From Rickettsiales bacterium (GTDB taxonomy: Bacteria; Pseudomonadota; Alphaproteobacteria; Rickettsiales; Deianiraeaceae), in assembly GCA_947485035.1 (NCBI GenBank), contig CANKQN010000056.1, forward strand, positions 1 to 6,260: 6,260 bases of DNA, in the 5' to 3' direction. The position numbers were made by a program, and so were the translations under genes. The notes below the pieces were generated by a model that worked only from the letters and a program-made list of their open reading frames with translations, ran no database searches and was not told the origin of the DNA. Of the stretch, positions 6,015 to 6,260 are shown piece after piece (positions within the stretch are counted from its first letter, which is position 1; every line of letters starts with the position of its first letter).

Positions 6015-6260
6015 ATGAAAATATATTTCAACGGCACATTTTGCGAAAGTTACGAGGCAAAAGTTTCAATAATGGACAGAGGCTACATTTTTGGCGATGG
6101 CATCTACGAAGCGTTTCTTGTGAAAAACGGCAAGTTTATCGATTTTGAACCACACATTAAACGCATGAAGCGTTCACTTGATATTATGAATATGACATTT
6201 CCCGAAATTGATAAACTTCAATCAATTTCAACAGATCTTCTTAAGCTAAATTCAATGCAA
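6015..6260 (+). CDS. dat: Class IV PLP aminotransferase, probably D-amino-acid transaminase (5' part)
   Basis: The first 82 codons of a gene run off the right edge. The N-terminus MKIYFNG, then EAKVSIMDRGYIFGDGIYEAF (14-34), then a KNGKFIDFEPHIKRMKRSL stretch (37-55), is the opening of the fold-type IV aminotransferase family. In D-alanine transaminases this DRGY-x-FGDG-x-YE segment carries the active-site tyrosine (here Y31) and the start of the small domain, and FEPHIKRMKRS supplies conserved arginines. The PLP lysine lies beyond the window. D-amino-acid transaminase interconverts D-Ala and D-Glu for peptidoglycan. Branched-chain aminotransferase and aminodeoxychorismate lyase (PabC, a folate enzyme that would suit a folC neighbour) share the fold, but GYIFGDGIYE fits Dat better. 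The gene is divergent from folC with a 70-nt shared gap, and no Shine-Dalgarno sequence is seen. Confidence 0.8.
   Translation, partial: MKIYFNGTFCESYEAKVSIMDRGYIFGDGIYEAFLVKNGKFIDFEPHIKRMKRSLDIMNMTFPEIDKLQSISTDLLKLNSMQ

Noticed and set aside
5807..6148. 113-codon plus-strand open frame spanning the folC start and the dat start
   Set aside because: It overlaps antisense folC and runs out of frame through the well-supported dat reading frame that begins at 6015.
6015..6260. pabC (aminodeoxychorismate lyase), suggested by adjacency to folC
   Set aside because: It has the same fold and a tempting context, but the DRGYIFGDGIYE segment looks like D-amino-acid transaminase. The C-terminal part needed for certainty is outside the window.
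1..6260. CRISPR array, transposon, phage or defence genes
   Set aside because: No regularly spaced repeats, transposase motifs, long terminal inverted repeats or defence domains were found. All complete genes are housekeeping or envelope enzymes.

Overview
The window reads as an ordinary, densely packed housekeeping segment of an AT-rich bacterial chromosome. The best taxonomic clue is the 41-residue ribosomal protein L36 at 4196-4321. It is the longer, zinc-free form that I associate with Alphaproteobacteria. The NPDAAELLR stretch in ArgH and the style of the GT2 enzyme fit the same group. A complete argH argues against a strongly reduced obligate parasite such as Rickettsia. A free-living or gut/host-associated AT-rich alphaproteobacterial lineage is a reasonable guess, but the genus cannot be read from the sequence.

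Layout. The left edge (1-88) holds the tail of an unidentified plus-strand frame whose stop overlaps the trxB start as ATGA. Thioredoxin reductase trxB (85-1020, plus) follows. It converges, with a single base between stop codons, on a four-gene minus-strand cluster. Read 5' to 3' on the minus strand, the cluster is rpmJ (4321-4196), argH (4178-2790), a RimJ/RimL-type GNAT acetyltransferase (2783-2223) and a membrane-anchored family 2 glycosyltransferase (2218-1022). The gaps are 17, 6 and 4 nt, so the four genes very probably share one transcript. A 267-nt non-coding gap (4322-4588) carries a diverged direct repeat, an inverted repeat containing a perfect DnaA-box-like 9-mer, and promoter-like hexamers. 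Next comes folC (5944-4589, minus), which starts at a non-ATG codon. A 70-nt divergent intergenic region then leads to the 5' part of a class IV PLP aminotransferase (6015 to the window end, plus), most likely D-amino-acid transaminase.

How the genes relate. Functions are mixed: thiol redox (trxB), translation (rpmJ), the last step of arginine synthesis (argH), protein or small-molecule acetylation (GNAT), envelope or exopolysaccharide glycosylation (GT2), folate polyglutamylation (folC), and D-amino acids for peptidoglycan (dat-like). No mobile element, CRISPR array, tRNA, rRNA or phage gene is visible, and I found no convincing new multi-gene system. The points worth a second look are the intergenic repeat pair, the 1-nt convergent junction with a terminator-like hairpin inside the opposing gene, the near absence of Shine-Dalgarno motifs, and altered residues in a conserved FolC motif.
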